A DNA stretch of 64,000 nucleotides, taken from positions 1,235,613 through 1,299,612 of the forward strand of contig MNCI01027046.1 in assembly GCA_015680685.1 (NCBI GenBank). The letters run 5' to 3'. Of this stretch, positions 1 to 11,384 are shown one piece after another; the first letter of the stretch is position 1, and the number at the start of each line of letters is the position of its first letter. The notes under the pieces were generated by a model. That model was given only the letters and a program-made list of their open reading frames with translations, was not told where the DNA came from and did not search any database. A program made the position numbers and the translations under genes. The DNA is from Gnetum montanum (Eukaryota > Streptophyta > Gnetopsida > Gnetales > Gnetaceae).

Positions 1-2350
1 GATTTAAAAAATCAACTGCTGATGGATGCACATACGAGTCTAATTTGGCCCTTGGTGGTGTCAGTTGATGGTATTATGGTAGATAATACTATGAAGTTTG
101 AATAGTTTCATTTGTTGGTAAGACTGGACGTTGGACATAGTATCCATAAGGATCAAGTTGTTGATATGGATACTATTTGTGCAATTGTGGCATGGCCCAC
201 AATTGAGGCTATTGCCACTATTGATGGTATTGTTCTTGCAGTTGTGACAAGGCTTCACTAGGATAATACATTAGTTGGGATTTCTATCTGTAGTTACCTT
301 GAGGATAAGGTAACCATTTGGGCATTTGTTTTTGAATAAATTTTGGATTAAGTGTGTATGCCCCTATTTTTTGTAGATGTCCCATGACTGGACAACATCC
401 CTTAGGATGTTCATACTAGAACACATTGCAACCTTCATCCTTTGTAGAGCTAGTGTTTAAGCACTCAACCACTGAAGCAACTTTGCCTTTGTGTCTAAGT
501 TCTTTTTTCTTCCTTTTGTCTTTGCCTCTTCCTAATGCTTGCTTGGTTCGTTCCTCCACCATCTTTAATGCAATTGTGAATTTTTTGTCAATAGAATCCC
601 ACATTTTCTCTACCTTAGCTGCAATGTCGCTTTCAGACTTCTAGATTGATAAAGTCTTTTGCTAGATGATATTGTTTAAGGTTTTGTCCTCTTATTTGTC
701 ATATATTTGTGCACTCCTCTTTTGGATTGATGGATCTCTATTCTACCCTTTAGCTGATTCCCTTTTTCTGAGTTCTCCTTCCTCTTTTATCACTTGGTTA
801 ATCAGTCTTTTGAATACAATGGACATTCAATTTTAATAGTCTTCTTTGGGCATAAACCCCAAGGATCTCTTTGGTTTTGCTTCTCAACCCATCTACGATG
901 TGCCTAAGCTATTCCTTTGATGAAAATCCATGACCTAGGCATATGTGTAATAGTGAATAATATTTGCCCATTGTCGCATCAAGGGTTTCATGATTCCCTT
1001 GTTTCCAGCCCTAGATTTATTTTCTTAGATTTGACACTCTATAAAAAGTTCTAATATTTGTCATTAAGGATTTCAAGCATGGTATTCCAGTGTCTGATGG
1101 ATTCAAGTTCCAATGACCTATATCAGCTTTCTACTTCCTTCACAAGTGTTCTAGGAAACAACTTTAATTTTTGCCAATCACTCTCTATGTTTTGAAGGAC
1201 ATGCATCGTGGAATGCTTGAAGGTGATGTTGTGAATATGCATTGTAACCACCTTCAAATCATGGCATGTTGTTCATGTCTAGCCATTTAATTCAACTGTC
1301 TCTCACGTGCATGGTTGGTATATAGACAACTTCTTGAATATTGATCATGATTTAGGTTGCCATACCAGGTTCATCATTGTAATCGAGTTCGTATGCTCTG
1401 TTGTAGCGCTAACCTCTTCTATGTTCATGCCTTTCTTGATCCTCTCTTCTATCTCTTCATCTTCTTCATTCTTATTCTTCATCTTCTAAATCAGAGTACC
1501 TTGAATATTTTTCATGATGACCATGAGTTCACCTTTCTTCCCTATCAGAGTCACAGTACTTGTGTTGTCTCTTGTCAGAGTCCTTTGATGATAGCCATGA
1601 GGCTGATGAGGTTTGCTTCTCTGTAAGATTTAGGAGGAACCCTTGGCCTAGAGTCCCACTTGTATCTTGATTCAGTAGCCTCCCCCTTGTGTGTCTCTGC
1701 TAGAGTAGAATGAAGTTGGGCTTTGACAAGTTCCTCTAGTATGATGATAGGTCTTTTTGACGGCTTCTCATGGTTTTGGTGGAGTTGTTTTGAAGTGAAT
1801 TGATCAACATCAAGTTCTTCTATGACAATAGAAGTGTTGGCTTGCTTCTCTTTGCTGTGTATATGTTTGATCTTCATGGCAGCATCTCTTCTCATCTGCT
1901 CCTTTGTGGGTTCATAGGGTCTGGTCATGTGATGAGTCACATGATACCCTTCCTAAATCTGGTCCAAATGCATTCCCCTTAAAGTAGTTAGTAGCATGTT
2001 CTAGAGGCAGGACTATGTTGCCTTGCATGTCTCTCCACCTCATTTGATTATCCTGATGGAAGATGAAAGTGAAGTTTGAATGGTAAGGATCAATGTAAGC
2101 ATAAGTGATTCTTGTCTACATTGGCACTCCTCGTTCTTCTTCATCAATAATTCTATCATTGCTCCTTCTTGTCTCCTTGGCAAGTTATGATTGATCTTTG
2201 TGTAAAGCCATATTTTATAGTTTTTAAACATTATCTGTTAAGTGTGCTTTACTTATAGTTGTAGGGTTTGACTTTGTGTTTCAAACATAACAAACTTTAA
2301 GAAATCAATTACTTAACATAACATTGACGAGTCCCCACCAACGGTACCAA
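1..2350 (-). pseudogene. T1 gag region, degenerate Ty3/gypsy
   Basis: The minus strand, read from the LTR at 2351 toward the left edge, gives a broken gag of the same family as T7. The best anchor is 604 down to about 250, where the translation carries the same run as T7 gag (Met-Trp-Asp-Ser, a Lys/Arg-rich stretch, then Tyr-Glu-His-Pro-Lys-Gly and a Tyr-Pro-Gln-Gly block). A 121-codon open stretch at 1575-1940 is the longest intact piece and looks like the variable N-terminal part. Many stops and frame changes make it non-functional. Pol would lie beyond position 1. A primer-site-like sequence with two mismatches to the family consensus (TTGGTACCGTTGGTGGGG) adjoins the LTR at 2350-2333. Confidence 0.75.
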
Positions 2351-3279
2351 TGATGAGCGATGGAGTATCCAACACCCAACCATATGAGATACAAGTATTC
2401 ACACACAATCTTGGTCAAATTCCGTGGACAAGGCAATGTAACTATGCAAGTAGTTGGTTAGAGTTCACGATCATTGTCTTCCCACATGAGCTAGTAAAAT
2501 TGATGCATATAGTTTAACTCACGGTGGGGCATATGATAATGAGGTTGTGTTGGCCATATTTCTCGTAGAAAACATGAAGTAAATGTAAAGTAAAGGTAGT
2601 AGTTTCTTAATCGAAGTAGTAGTAAACAAAATCTAATCTAGCCTATGCAATGAACAGTCAATTTTGACCTTTCGTTAACACCTTAGACTTCATATAACTA
2701 CTACTAGGATTACCAAGTACCACATTACTAGGTGTACCAAGTGACAGTACTATTGAGTTACCAAGCAATTACACTTAAGTGTTCGAGATTAGTTGTACTC
2801 ATTCCACTTAACAACAAGAATAGTAAAATGCATAGAAAGTAAATCAATAACTAGGGAAAATAGTAAACATTTAGCTAAGTGAAAGCAGTAAGATTATTCT
2901 AAGTGTAAACAATAAAAACTAAGTGATGTTGCAATGATGTGAAGTACTCTCGATCTTTATTTTCGTGCATGAAACATGTCCAAGTACATTCCATTCGAAT
3001 AAAGACTTCGTTCAATTATTAAACATCACACTAAGAGCATACACTCCTAAGTGCTAAGTGCTAAAATTGAGAAAACAAACTAACATAATTTCGCTGAGTG
3101 TCTAATGAAATTGTTTGTGGATGATGCACCTATGTGTTGTATTTATAGGCTTGCACATGTCCATGATATCGAACATGCGACATCATATCTTGTGGATGTG
3201 GCCCGATATCGGGGATCCAATATCGTGGCTTCGATATTGGATATTCAATATTATTGCCGATCGAAAATTTGATTTATCA
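2351..3279 (-). repeat. T1 5' LTR (about 929 bp)
   Basis: In plus coordinates it starts TGATGAGCG and ends GATTTATCA, matching the ends of the T3 LTRs. On the minus strand a TATA box (CCTATAAATAC) lies near 3147-3138. Upstream of it is a cluster of GATATC/ATATCG palindromes (about 3165-3260), also found in the T3 LTRs. The partner LTR is outside the window, so the target duplication cannot be checked; the right flank is CACCT. Confidence 0.75.
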
Positions 3280-5250
3280 CACCTCATGCTATAAATAGTA
3301 ATAGTGCCCCAAGATTGAGAATAACTTGATAAGCATGAGAATTTCCTTTTATTTTGAAGAGGTGTACCAATGGATGAAGATAACAAGAGGTTTTGGAATC
3401 ATAGTTCATAGTATGCCTTCAAATCAATGTATATTCAAAGTAAACTAACAAAGCTACTAGGCATGCCTTTTTTCAACCTAAATGCATTTGAAAGTTTATG
3501 TGATCAAGTTCTAAATGCATTTGATGAGCAAAAGTAATTTTTCATCTAATATTAATTTAATATAGACAAAGAAAATTCATTAAGGCAAGGGTAGAGTGAA
3601 TGTTGGAGGTATGCAAAAGCTTATTAGACAAAATGAAAATGGTTTCTAATTGTTTACTTCAAACTTAAAACCAATCTTGTTAGTTACTTCAAGTGGGATG
3701 TAAATTCACGACATCCTTATTATTCTTGAGCATAAGGGTAAAAAAATTCTCAAGCAAGACACCCTTGATTACTAATTGGGCATCCTTATCTTTAATTGGC
3801 CACTAATCCACCAATGGCTAATGTTTCAAACACTTATATTTTTTTTAACTAAAACTAAATTTATATTTACATCAATGAGTTTCATAAGTTCTTTTACGAA
3901 ATTGTTTTTAATCCTTAACTCTTCCAATGGTAACATCTTTACTATGTGGACGTTTTGGGTTGATGTTAAGCTTGTTAAAATCATCTTCAACTGTCTACCT
4001 TCTTAAAAAATCTGAAGTCAAGGCATACCAAAAATCATGTTAATTATTGCTCAAACTTTTGGTTTCTTATTCACAAATACTCGTTAATTGTTGCTTAAAT
4101 TTTTAATTCTTATCTAAATAAAAATTAAATAACAAAACTCATCAATGTGAACAAGAATAGCTTGTAAATAATTTTGATCAAATCCAATGTCGATACAAGT
4201 AAATCAATGGAAATCAATGCAAGTAATAATATGAACGTATCAATTGTAAATAAACTACAATCGAAAATAAGGGACAGCAAGTAAATATATTGAACGTATC
4301 AATTGTAAATAAACTATTGACAGCGAGTGAATATACTGTGAATTAAGTCCATGTCTCTAATTGCTTTCTTGTGAAATCCTATATCATTGTTACCCTTGAG
4401 AAACAAGGCTTCTTTATAAATTTTGATAAGAGCCAAATATATAAGTTGAGGACAATGTTATTTGCGCTTTGAATTCAAATAAAATGACCAAGTATTTTGG
4501 CCATTTCAATGTTCATTCCCTCGTCAAATAGTTTTATGACTCCCAGATTTCATCTGAAATATTTCCAACCAATAAAGTTATAAATTAGTTGTTTCCTCAC
4601 ATCACCATCCCTGTTTTTTTCTCACCACATAAACACATGATTTATGGTAAAAACATTTGATCCGGAGACCAAAACCTTTCGAAAGGCTGTGAGTGGATAT
4701 TTCGCTTAGAATCAAACGAGCTTAGTTCTGCCTCCTTTGATCCTATATTTCAATTTCAACTAGTATTTCTGTTTTTTGGTGCAATATTAGGGTTGGAGGC
4801 ATAGAGTCCAACAATAATTTATAATTGCTCAACAGAATCCCACCCATAACTTTGAATTTCAAATTTCCAAATTAAGAGTCTTACACTAAGTAAAAAATGT
4901 AACATATCATTTTAGATGCAATGTTAACCTGTGTTGCTCTAGCTCCATCAGGTAGTCCACGTAAGCAGATCGCAAAGATTTCAAGCAGCCCTAGGTATTC
5001 ACCTTATTCCCGTACATTCCAAAGAAACGAGATATATGAGGGAAGAATATCCCAAAACTTACACGAATACAAATACAGAAACTTCTTCTCTTATCTTAAA
5101 AACACAAACAAATATTGATCTAGTAAACACTAAAATGCATAAAGCATTGATACATTGCAAAATGGCCAAAAAAATACACCAGTTTTAAAAGCACTTCAAT
5201 ATTTTTAAAATTTAAAAGAGGATGAGGATACAATTTCAATTTTAATTAAA
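3280..5250. other. AT-rich intergenic DNA, no gene recognised
   Basis: I see no convincing coding region on either strand. A 26-bp direct repeat beginning TGAACGTATCAATTG occurs near 4232 and again near 4292. The right part may hold the 3' end of the DNAJC21-like transcript, since several minus-strand AATAAA-like words occur around 5250-5600. Confidence 0.5.
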
Positions 5251-5652
5251 TAAGATTTTATTTGCAATTTCATTCTTATTGGTACAACACTAACAGAGTC
5301 ATTGTCGTTTACAGTCAACATGGCGGGTTTATCAAAGCAGGAAAACAAAATGCTGAAATTGACTTCATCCCTCCTCCAATTGAAGAATACTGGTGTGAAA
5401 ATTACAAGATTTTCCAGAGAAAAATTACTTGGATCTCCTCATCCCCAATGCTTAAAAATTTCATTTGCTCGTCAAACAAATATCTATTCTAAAAAAAAAA
5501 ATTCCCTGCAAAATTTTTTAATGCCTATGGAAGCGTCCGTGAACTCATCTTGTAGCAATCAATACTAACAACTCTGTCTTGGTAAAAATCAATTTGAAAA
5601 AAATACATAGCTTCATCTTACTAGAGAGCTCCTCAACTTGTGGATGAATCAG

Positions 5653-7875
5653 CTATCTGCCTTTCAAAACGGCATGACCTTCCTTGCTAATATGAGAAAA
5701 TAGTTGATTCCTGCACGAAATTCCAACGAGAATTAAAGTCCAATCCCATTAATATTTACAGTAGCTTATGCAACAGTACGGGCTAAAAACCCTCTCCAAG
5801 AAATTACCTCGAATCAAAGTTCCTTCCACAAACTTCACACATGTTTGAAGGATGTTTATCAGCAGCCTGTGAGAAAGTAAAGGAAGAATATAGATGAGTG
5901 ACATACTTCAGGAAAGGAAGTTCTTGGAAATTATATGATCCTGTGTAAAATACAGCAAGAGTATATCCAAGATCGGAAGCAATTCTCCAGAATTTGTTCC
6001 CAAACTAACAAATAGACGAACAAAATCCATGAGTGGAACAACTAGGGTCCCAAGGCTGAATATGGAACAAGGTAAATTGACAGCAATGGCTTATGTCAAA
6101 CAGATACTGGTTGAAAATGATAGGCATGAAAAAGCTGATATTGAACGCAAACAAAATTCATATGAAAACTAAGGAACTAATTAAAATTAAGAACTGCTTA
6201 CCTTTCCTTTCTTTTTCTTCCCTTGGGATTTTGTATTTGAAATAGAATTCCTTGCCATTGAACTACCATTAGCAGACATTTTTGAAGGCTTTTGTTTCGC
6301 TCTGCCAGTCTCTGGTTTTTGTGAACTAACTGTATCGACATTCCTATTAGCAACATTGGTGCTCTTTTCGCGTTGCTCATCCTCTGATTCGAAGCAATCA
6401 GTCGTTTCCGTCGATGATGCCTGCTGCTGAACTTCCTGCTTCTCTTGAAAATCATCCGTCGCAAATGAGTCCCTCAATTCAGAATCGTGTCCACCATTTC
6501 CTTCCGGCTGCTCCTGCGTCGTACGCTCGGCATCCCTGGAAGCGCTTTTGACTCCATTTCTGGTGCGATGACGCTCAAGCATGGACTCCAGAAAACTGGC
6601 CTCATCATCACCAGACAACGCACCATCTTCCTTAACAGTTTCTGCCGCTGCAATGTCCAGATCATCATCAGCCGAAGACTCCGGCTGCAAATCGAATGTT
6701 TCAGTTTCTGAAACCCTAGACTGAACACCCTCATCCGAATCAACCTTACGATGGAAATCCAAATTTTCACCTTTTGAAACCTTAGCCTCCTGAACACCTT
6801 CGTCCAAATCAATCTCGCCAAATTTCTCATCAAGCTCGTCCTCCTGCAGCAGCGTATCTCTCAAATCCGCGACGCGCTGCTTGTGCTTCTTGGATTGCTC
6901 GTGATTTTTCCATTGCTTCTCGGACTTGAACTTCTTACTACAAATAACGCAGTAAAATTCAGCCGAATCCTCGGCGGGCATATTTTCTTCCTCAAACCAT
7001 TCGTCTTTCTGCTCTTCCTCGGGAGCCTTAGCCCAGTCTTGCTCGACGTACTCCTTCGCCCGTTGTTGCCGCTGCCGCTGTAATTCCTTCATTCGAATTT
7101 TCGCCTGCTCAGCCTTAGCATTCGCCTCTTTCTTACGCTCCAGCTGCTTCTGCAAAACGCGCTTATCGCGCTTCTTCACGAAAAGCGCAAGCTGTCTTAC
7201 AGTCTCATTGAAATCCTTGCGCGCCTTCCGTCGGAGCTTACGGTTCGCCTCCTCCACGAGACGCCGCGTCCGGCGGTCCACCATGGCCGAGTTCGGCACA
7301 TGCTCGCCGAGCCACTCAAAACCCTTGATAGTTGAAAACCCTAACCAGTAATCATAGAACGCTTCCGCCTGTTCGTAATCGCTTCCAAGAACTCCAATTA
7401 CAGGCGGCTCACGCACGCTGTACGCCAACGACTCGTCCACGGCATTGGCGTAAGCGATTTCGCTCTCGAACAAGCTCTGAAAAAGATCCCCGTAGACTTT
7501 GTAAAATCCCTTGCCGGTGTCGCCATAACCGCTGTAAGCCGAAGGCGAGAAATAGGGCCAAAGATTGATCTCAAGATCGAAGGCGCTCTGGCTCTTCCCA
7601 GACGCGGACGCCGAAGCGGCCGAAGAGAAAAGAATCTGCGTACGGTGAGAATCGTACCAGGCACGCTCGTTTGGATCGGACAGAACTTCGTATGCTTTGA
7701 CAAGGTCCTGGAAACGCGCCGTGGCCTCCTCGTGCGAGATTTCGGACGAAGAACACCATTTGTCGGGATGAAGCTTTAGGGCTTTCTTTCTGTACGCCGC
7801 GCGGATTTCTTCTGCACTTGCCGAGCGCTCAACTCCCAGAAGTTCGTAAAAACACCTAGATCCGCTGGCAGCCAT
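5653..7875 (-). CDS. DNAJC21: DNAJC21/JJJ1-like J-domain zinc-finger protein, 3 coding exons
   Basis: Predicted J-domain co-chaperone of the DNAJC21 (yeast Jjj1) family. The family acts with Hsp70 in late cytosolic 60S subunit maturation, recycling export factors. Exons on the minus strand are 7875-6202, 5866-5808 and 5710-5653, with GTAAGC and GTAATT donors and CACAG and GTGCAG acceptors. All phases fit and the protein is 596 residues, a normal family length. Residues 8-78 are the J domain with intact HPD at 36-38. Residues 200-285 are a basic helical region. The first C2H2 finger is Cys309, Cys312, His325, His331. An acidic/Ser-rich linker follows, then Lys-rich 550-558. The second C2H2 finger (Cys568, Cys571, His584, His590) exists only after splicing exons 2 and 3. 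Reading through intron 1 would add only four residues and lose it. Met at 7875 was chosen because it directly precedes the J domain; the open frame upstream to 8076 runs across a TATA box. Exon 1 is GC-rich against AT-rich flanks. No disabling change is seen. Confidence 0.93.
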
Positions 7876-8055
7876 GCTGTTAACAGAGGTTCTATTTCTT
7901 TCTTGCTGCCGCGGCAGCGATTCTATCACAGATACTAACGAAGAACAGTGACAGCCTGCAAATCCTTCCTTCAATCTAGCTTCTACAGTACCATATGACT
8001 TTTGCTTTTTCCTTTCGGCCTCCGCTTCCCTAAGTATTTGTGGGTGCCGTTGCCG

Positions 8056-8066
8056 TGTATATATAG
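8056..8066 (-). promoter_or_regulatory. TATA box of the DNAJC21-like gene
   Basis: The minus strand reads CTATATATAC here, about 180 nt upstream of the chosen ATG at 7875. Transcription would start near 8030 and leave a leader of about 150 nt. This supports excluding the in-frame upstream extension from the protein. Confidence 0.6.
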
Positions 8067-8722
8067 AAAACCTCAAATTTTGTTACTTGGCCCTCCATAT
8101 GCCGGGATGTTACTTGAGGAGGAAGTAACTCTATATATCACCTTGAGTAATTAATGCTTTAATGTTGTTTTAACTTGCTCTCAAAATTTTTTATTTGCCA
8201 AAACCAAAAAGTGAAAAAGACTTAGTCCCAAAAATGTTAGCTTACAACTTGACATTTAGGAACATTATAAAGTATGCCTTATTATCTAACATTATGGCTA
8301 GAAAATACAACAAATTCCTTATGAAATGGAACGAAGCTTCATTACATTACATCCAAAGATCTATAGGGTCTATTAGACATAAATTACATTTTCATGAAAA
8401 ATACAAATAAACTCTCTAAATTGACGGAGCACCAATATTGCCATCAAAAACAAACCATACAAGTTTTTTGTTATAACATTATAATGCTATCTCAAATGGG
8501 TAGTCACAACAAAAGAAAGAAATACATATAACTCATCTTCAAAGCTACTGTTCTACACAACCTATAAAAGCACTCTTTTCAAGGGTGTTGAATCCATCTT
8601 CCACTTTCAATTCTAAGATAATGAGAACTTAAGCAAAGCTGGCTAGTAGCATTCGAATACTTGATTGGAATAGCAATTGAGAGATGATGAGTGTCTACAT
8701 CTAGTTTATTAGATCTCATTTA
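8067..8722. other. Intergenic DNA between host gene and T2
   Basis: AT-rich sequence with no recognised gene. The last five bases (ATTTA, 8718-8722) are the presumptive left target site of T2; the right copy lies outside the window. Confidence 0.45.
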
Positions 8723-9596
8723 TGATGAGTTGTTATGGTTTGGCCACATTGATGGGATGTCGTCAATGTGACCTCGTCAACGTGATCCCATCAACACAGG
8801 GTTTGACTTGGTGATGTGTACCCATCAACGGGGAACCCTGTTTTGCCTATAAATGTGCACTACCCGTCGCATTTATGGCATAAGTCTCATAGTTGTAGCA
8901 AAGCTCTAGTAGTTTTTCCACTCAAAAGTTAGAATATTTTCAGAGTGCTCGTAATAGGAGTCAAAGAGTGTATAGATCTTTATCTGAGCACTATTGTACC
9001 TAAGCACTTTAGTGTGTGTGGTAATAAAGACGAACTTTTGGATCAAACCTTGTAGCACTTGAACTTGATTAATTGTTTTCTTTAAGCATTTAATATTTGA
9101 GCAATTTCCTTTAATGTTTTTAAGTAATTAAGTGATTAATTAATATAAATTAAATAGCAAACATAAGTACAACCACTTCAAGCATATGTCTAATGCTTGG
9201 TAATTCCAATAACGCTTAAGTTTTGGTAACCCAATAATGCTATACGTGTTCAGGATGTGTACGACAAGTGGGAATGAATGCTAATGTTAGGATTAGTTAA
9301 GTGTTAGCTAGTTACTATATTAATTTAGAAATTAAATTACTTTATTCTTTATTCTTGATTCTTAGGCAACTTAATTCATAAAATAGATAAAATGATAAAA
9401 ATCATATACCTCAGTTACACTTAACTATACCCTTGAAATTCACAAGTGGAACTGGGAAGACAACGATTGTAATAGTTAGATACAACTCCTAAAACCTAGT
9501 GTACTTAGAGAATTAAAGTTTATAGAATTCGACCAAATTGTTGAGTGAACGCTAGTTATTCGTATGGTTGGGCGTAGGTCTACTTGTTGCTCATCA
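8723..9596 (+). repeat. T2 5' LTR (about 874 bp)
   Basis: Starts TGATGAGTTG and ends TTGCTCATCA, directly followed by a primer-binding site, which fixes the orientation as plus. A TATA box (CCTATAAATG) is at 8846-8855 and a polyadenylation signal AATAAA at 9023-9028. It resembles the T7 LTR over its 3' half. The 3' LTR is not in the window, so T2 extends beyond 64000. Confidence 0.8.
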
Positions 9597-9616
9597 TTGG
9601 CACCATTGTCGGTGAC
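9597..9616 (+). other. T2 primer-binding site
   Basis: TTGGCACCATTGTCGGTGAC follows the LTR end directly. It resembles the tRNA-Asp-type primer site (TGGCGCCGTTGCCGGGGA) usual in plant Tat and Athila elements, with substitutions. Confidence 0.65.
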
Positions 9617-9750
9617 TTTATTTAGCTTTGTGCACTATCTAGAACTTGGTGAAAATCATTCAACATTGTTGGATCGAACCTTTAAGTTACAATCATTTTA
9701 AATAAAAATAACAATTGTAAAAAGCACACTAATTTTTCTTCTAATTCAAA

Positions 9751-10003
9751 ATGTCGTCTTCTCACAGGGATGATTCTCCGTCCAAATTTGAGCACACAAC
9801 CAATCAAAGGAATGAACGATCAAACCAGCTAGTGCCCCAAAAATGTTGAGTGGTATATATTCATCTCAATGAGTATGTGCCCAATTACACCTTCATCCTA
9901 CATTAGGATGACCAAATGCGATGGAGAGACATGGAGGGCAACATTGTGTTGTCTTTTGATCGATCAGTTTCTACGATGCTCTAACAAACTCTTATGAGGT
10001 TGG
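9751..10003 (+). pseudogene. T2 gag, first fragment (interrupted by T3)
   Basis: The ATG at 9751 opens a Ser-rich gag N-terminus that parallels T7 gag from 46258. Both contain Val-Val-Tyr-Ile-His-(Leu/Pro)-Asn-Glu-Tyr and, further on, Glu-Gly-Asn-Ile. Stops occur within it. The frame breaks at 10003, where T3 begins, and resumes at 40199 after 30 kb. T7 supplies the uninterrupted comparison. Confidence 0.75.
9999..10003. repeat. T3 target-site duplication, left copy
   Basis: GTTGG precedes the left LTR of T3. The same five bases follow the right LTR at 40199-40203. Both sit in T2 gag sequence, which shows that the 30-kb T3 block is one insertion. Confidence 0.88.
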
Positions 10004-10869
10004 TGATAAGTAGTAAGGTACCCCTACGCTCAACCATACAAATACAAGCATGTATGCACGATCCAGTTGAACACCACAGATGGACTAGTTGTAGCACCTA
10101 GACAGTTATACATTGATCGCAATTCGTTGTCTTCCCTCTTGGACTAGTATTTGCTTTGTCACATATGGTTTAGTCCAGAGTGAGGTGTATGATGTGATCC
10201 CTACTACTATGCTACTCCTAAGGACAATAAGAGATAACTCAATTAAGCTAATGGACAATAGAAAATATGATCTAAGCTAGCCTAAGTGTGATGAGCATTT
10301 GTCCTTAATCATCCGTACACATCTTAGACTTTGTGCACTACTTCTAAGATTACCAAGTGCACATCACTCAAAGAACTACTCAATACACTACTAGGTTATC
10401 ACATAGTTACACTTAAATGTTCATGATTAAGGCCTACTCATTCTGCATTAACAGCAGGAACAGTAAATGACAATAAAAGAAATATTAACTAAGAAAACAA
10501 CAATAAATGATCAATAATTAAAATAATCAAAAGCTAAGTGAATGCTATAATGATGGAGTAATCTCAATCTTTATTGTCGATCATGTGCATGTCCAAGTAT
10601 GTCACACTTGAACAAAGATTCTATACAATTACAAGCATCACACTGCGGGCATGCACTTGGAAAGAACACTAAAACTGACTATAAGAACTAAAAACTAAAA
10701 ATTGATTGAAAGATTAACTAAAAGGACTTTCTAATGGACTCCCTCGTTATGTGCTTGAGTGCTATATTTATAGGCTAACACAAGAATCCTGATATCGTGT
10801 ATGCGATATCGTATCTAGGCTACCATATCATGTACCCGATATCAGGGCCTGGCAAACCGTGATTCATCA
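10004..10869 (-). repeat. T3 3' LTR (about 866 bp)
   Basis: Pairs with 39331-40198 in the same orientation and is roughly 87% similar by eye. It ends GTGATTCATCA and is flanked on the left by GTTGG (9999-10003), which recurs after the partner LTR. The minus strand carries a TATA box near 10775-10766. Upstream of that is a cluster of ATATCG palindromes (10796-10855). Confidence 0.88.
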
Positions 10870-10886
10870 TACCCCCACGACTGAAT
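10870..10886 (-). other. T3 polypurine tract
   Basis: On the minus strand ATTCAGTCGTGGGGGTA lies directly before the 3' LTR. The identical 17 nt precede the 3' LTR of T7 at 54375-54391, showing the two belong to one family. Confidence 0.8.
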
Positions 10887-11384
10887 ACAAACTCGTCCTT
10901 GAGTTAAACAAAATGAGGAACAAGCTCATTTGATTACAAATAGTGGATAGGTATGGGATTATTAAATGACCATGGACTATTTCATGCCACAGTGTGGGAA
11001 TGAACAAAATTTGGACATCAATACAAAACACAAAATTTATGGAACTCATGTGGTTCCTGGTGGTGGTGGCTCCTCCATGGGCACCTTTCCTTTGTCCTAT
11101 GCTCTAAGCTTCTAAAATGGATACCTTTGAAGAAGTGCTTGAAGTTTTTCCTTCTCTGTCTGAGCATCATGCACCATCCATGTTAATGTTCCAATGTTTG
11201 ATGGAGCCGACACTTCCCATGGACACGAAAGTTGCAGGAACATTTGATTAGCCTTGAAATATCATGTCACAAACTACCATCATTCCTTCTCATAGCCTCT
11301 GGCTTTATCTTTGAGTTCCTGATAATCTGTAAGCCAGCGAGCCAAATCTATTGCTATGTCTTTCTAACCTTGGTAGCTAGCCTT
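10887..11384 (-). pseudogene. T3 second ORF, C-terminal fragment
   Basis: Minus-strand continuation of the T3 coiled-coil ORF, which is split here by T4; the upstream part is 32394-34830. The translation, with several stops, is rich in Lys, Glu, Gln and Leu (a Tyr-Gln-Glu-Leu-Lys run, then Gln-Thr-Glu-Lys-Glu-Lys-Leu-Gln). A Pro-rich tail follows, then a typical post-pol leader to the polypurine tract. No RT, RNase H or integrase motif is visible. Function unknown. Confidence 0.5.

Noticed and set aside
6187-6201. C-terminus Val-Ser-Ser-Ser of the unspliced DNAJC21-like frame
   Set aside because: It is the start of intron 1 (GTAAGC donor). The spliced form restores the family's second zinc finger.
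7332-7703. Open frames on both strands within the DNAJC21-like exon 1
   Set aside because: Shadows of the GC-rich J-domain gene; no independent motif.
7876-8076. In-frame 67-codon N-terminal extension of the DNAJC21-like protein
   Set aside because: It crosses a TATA box and has no J-domain-family counterpart. The Met at 7875 directly precedes the J domain.
9597-9616. tRNA gene remnant
   Set aside because: This and similar TTGGCACC sequences directly follow LTR ends and match only the tRNA 3' complement, so they are primer sites.
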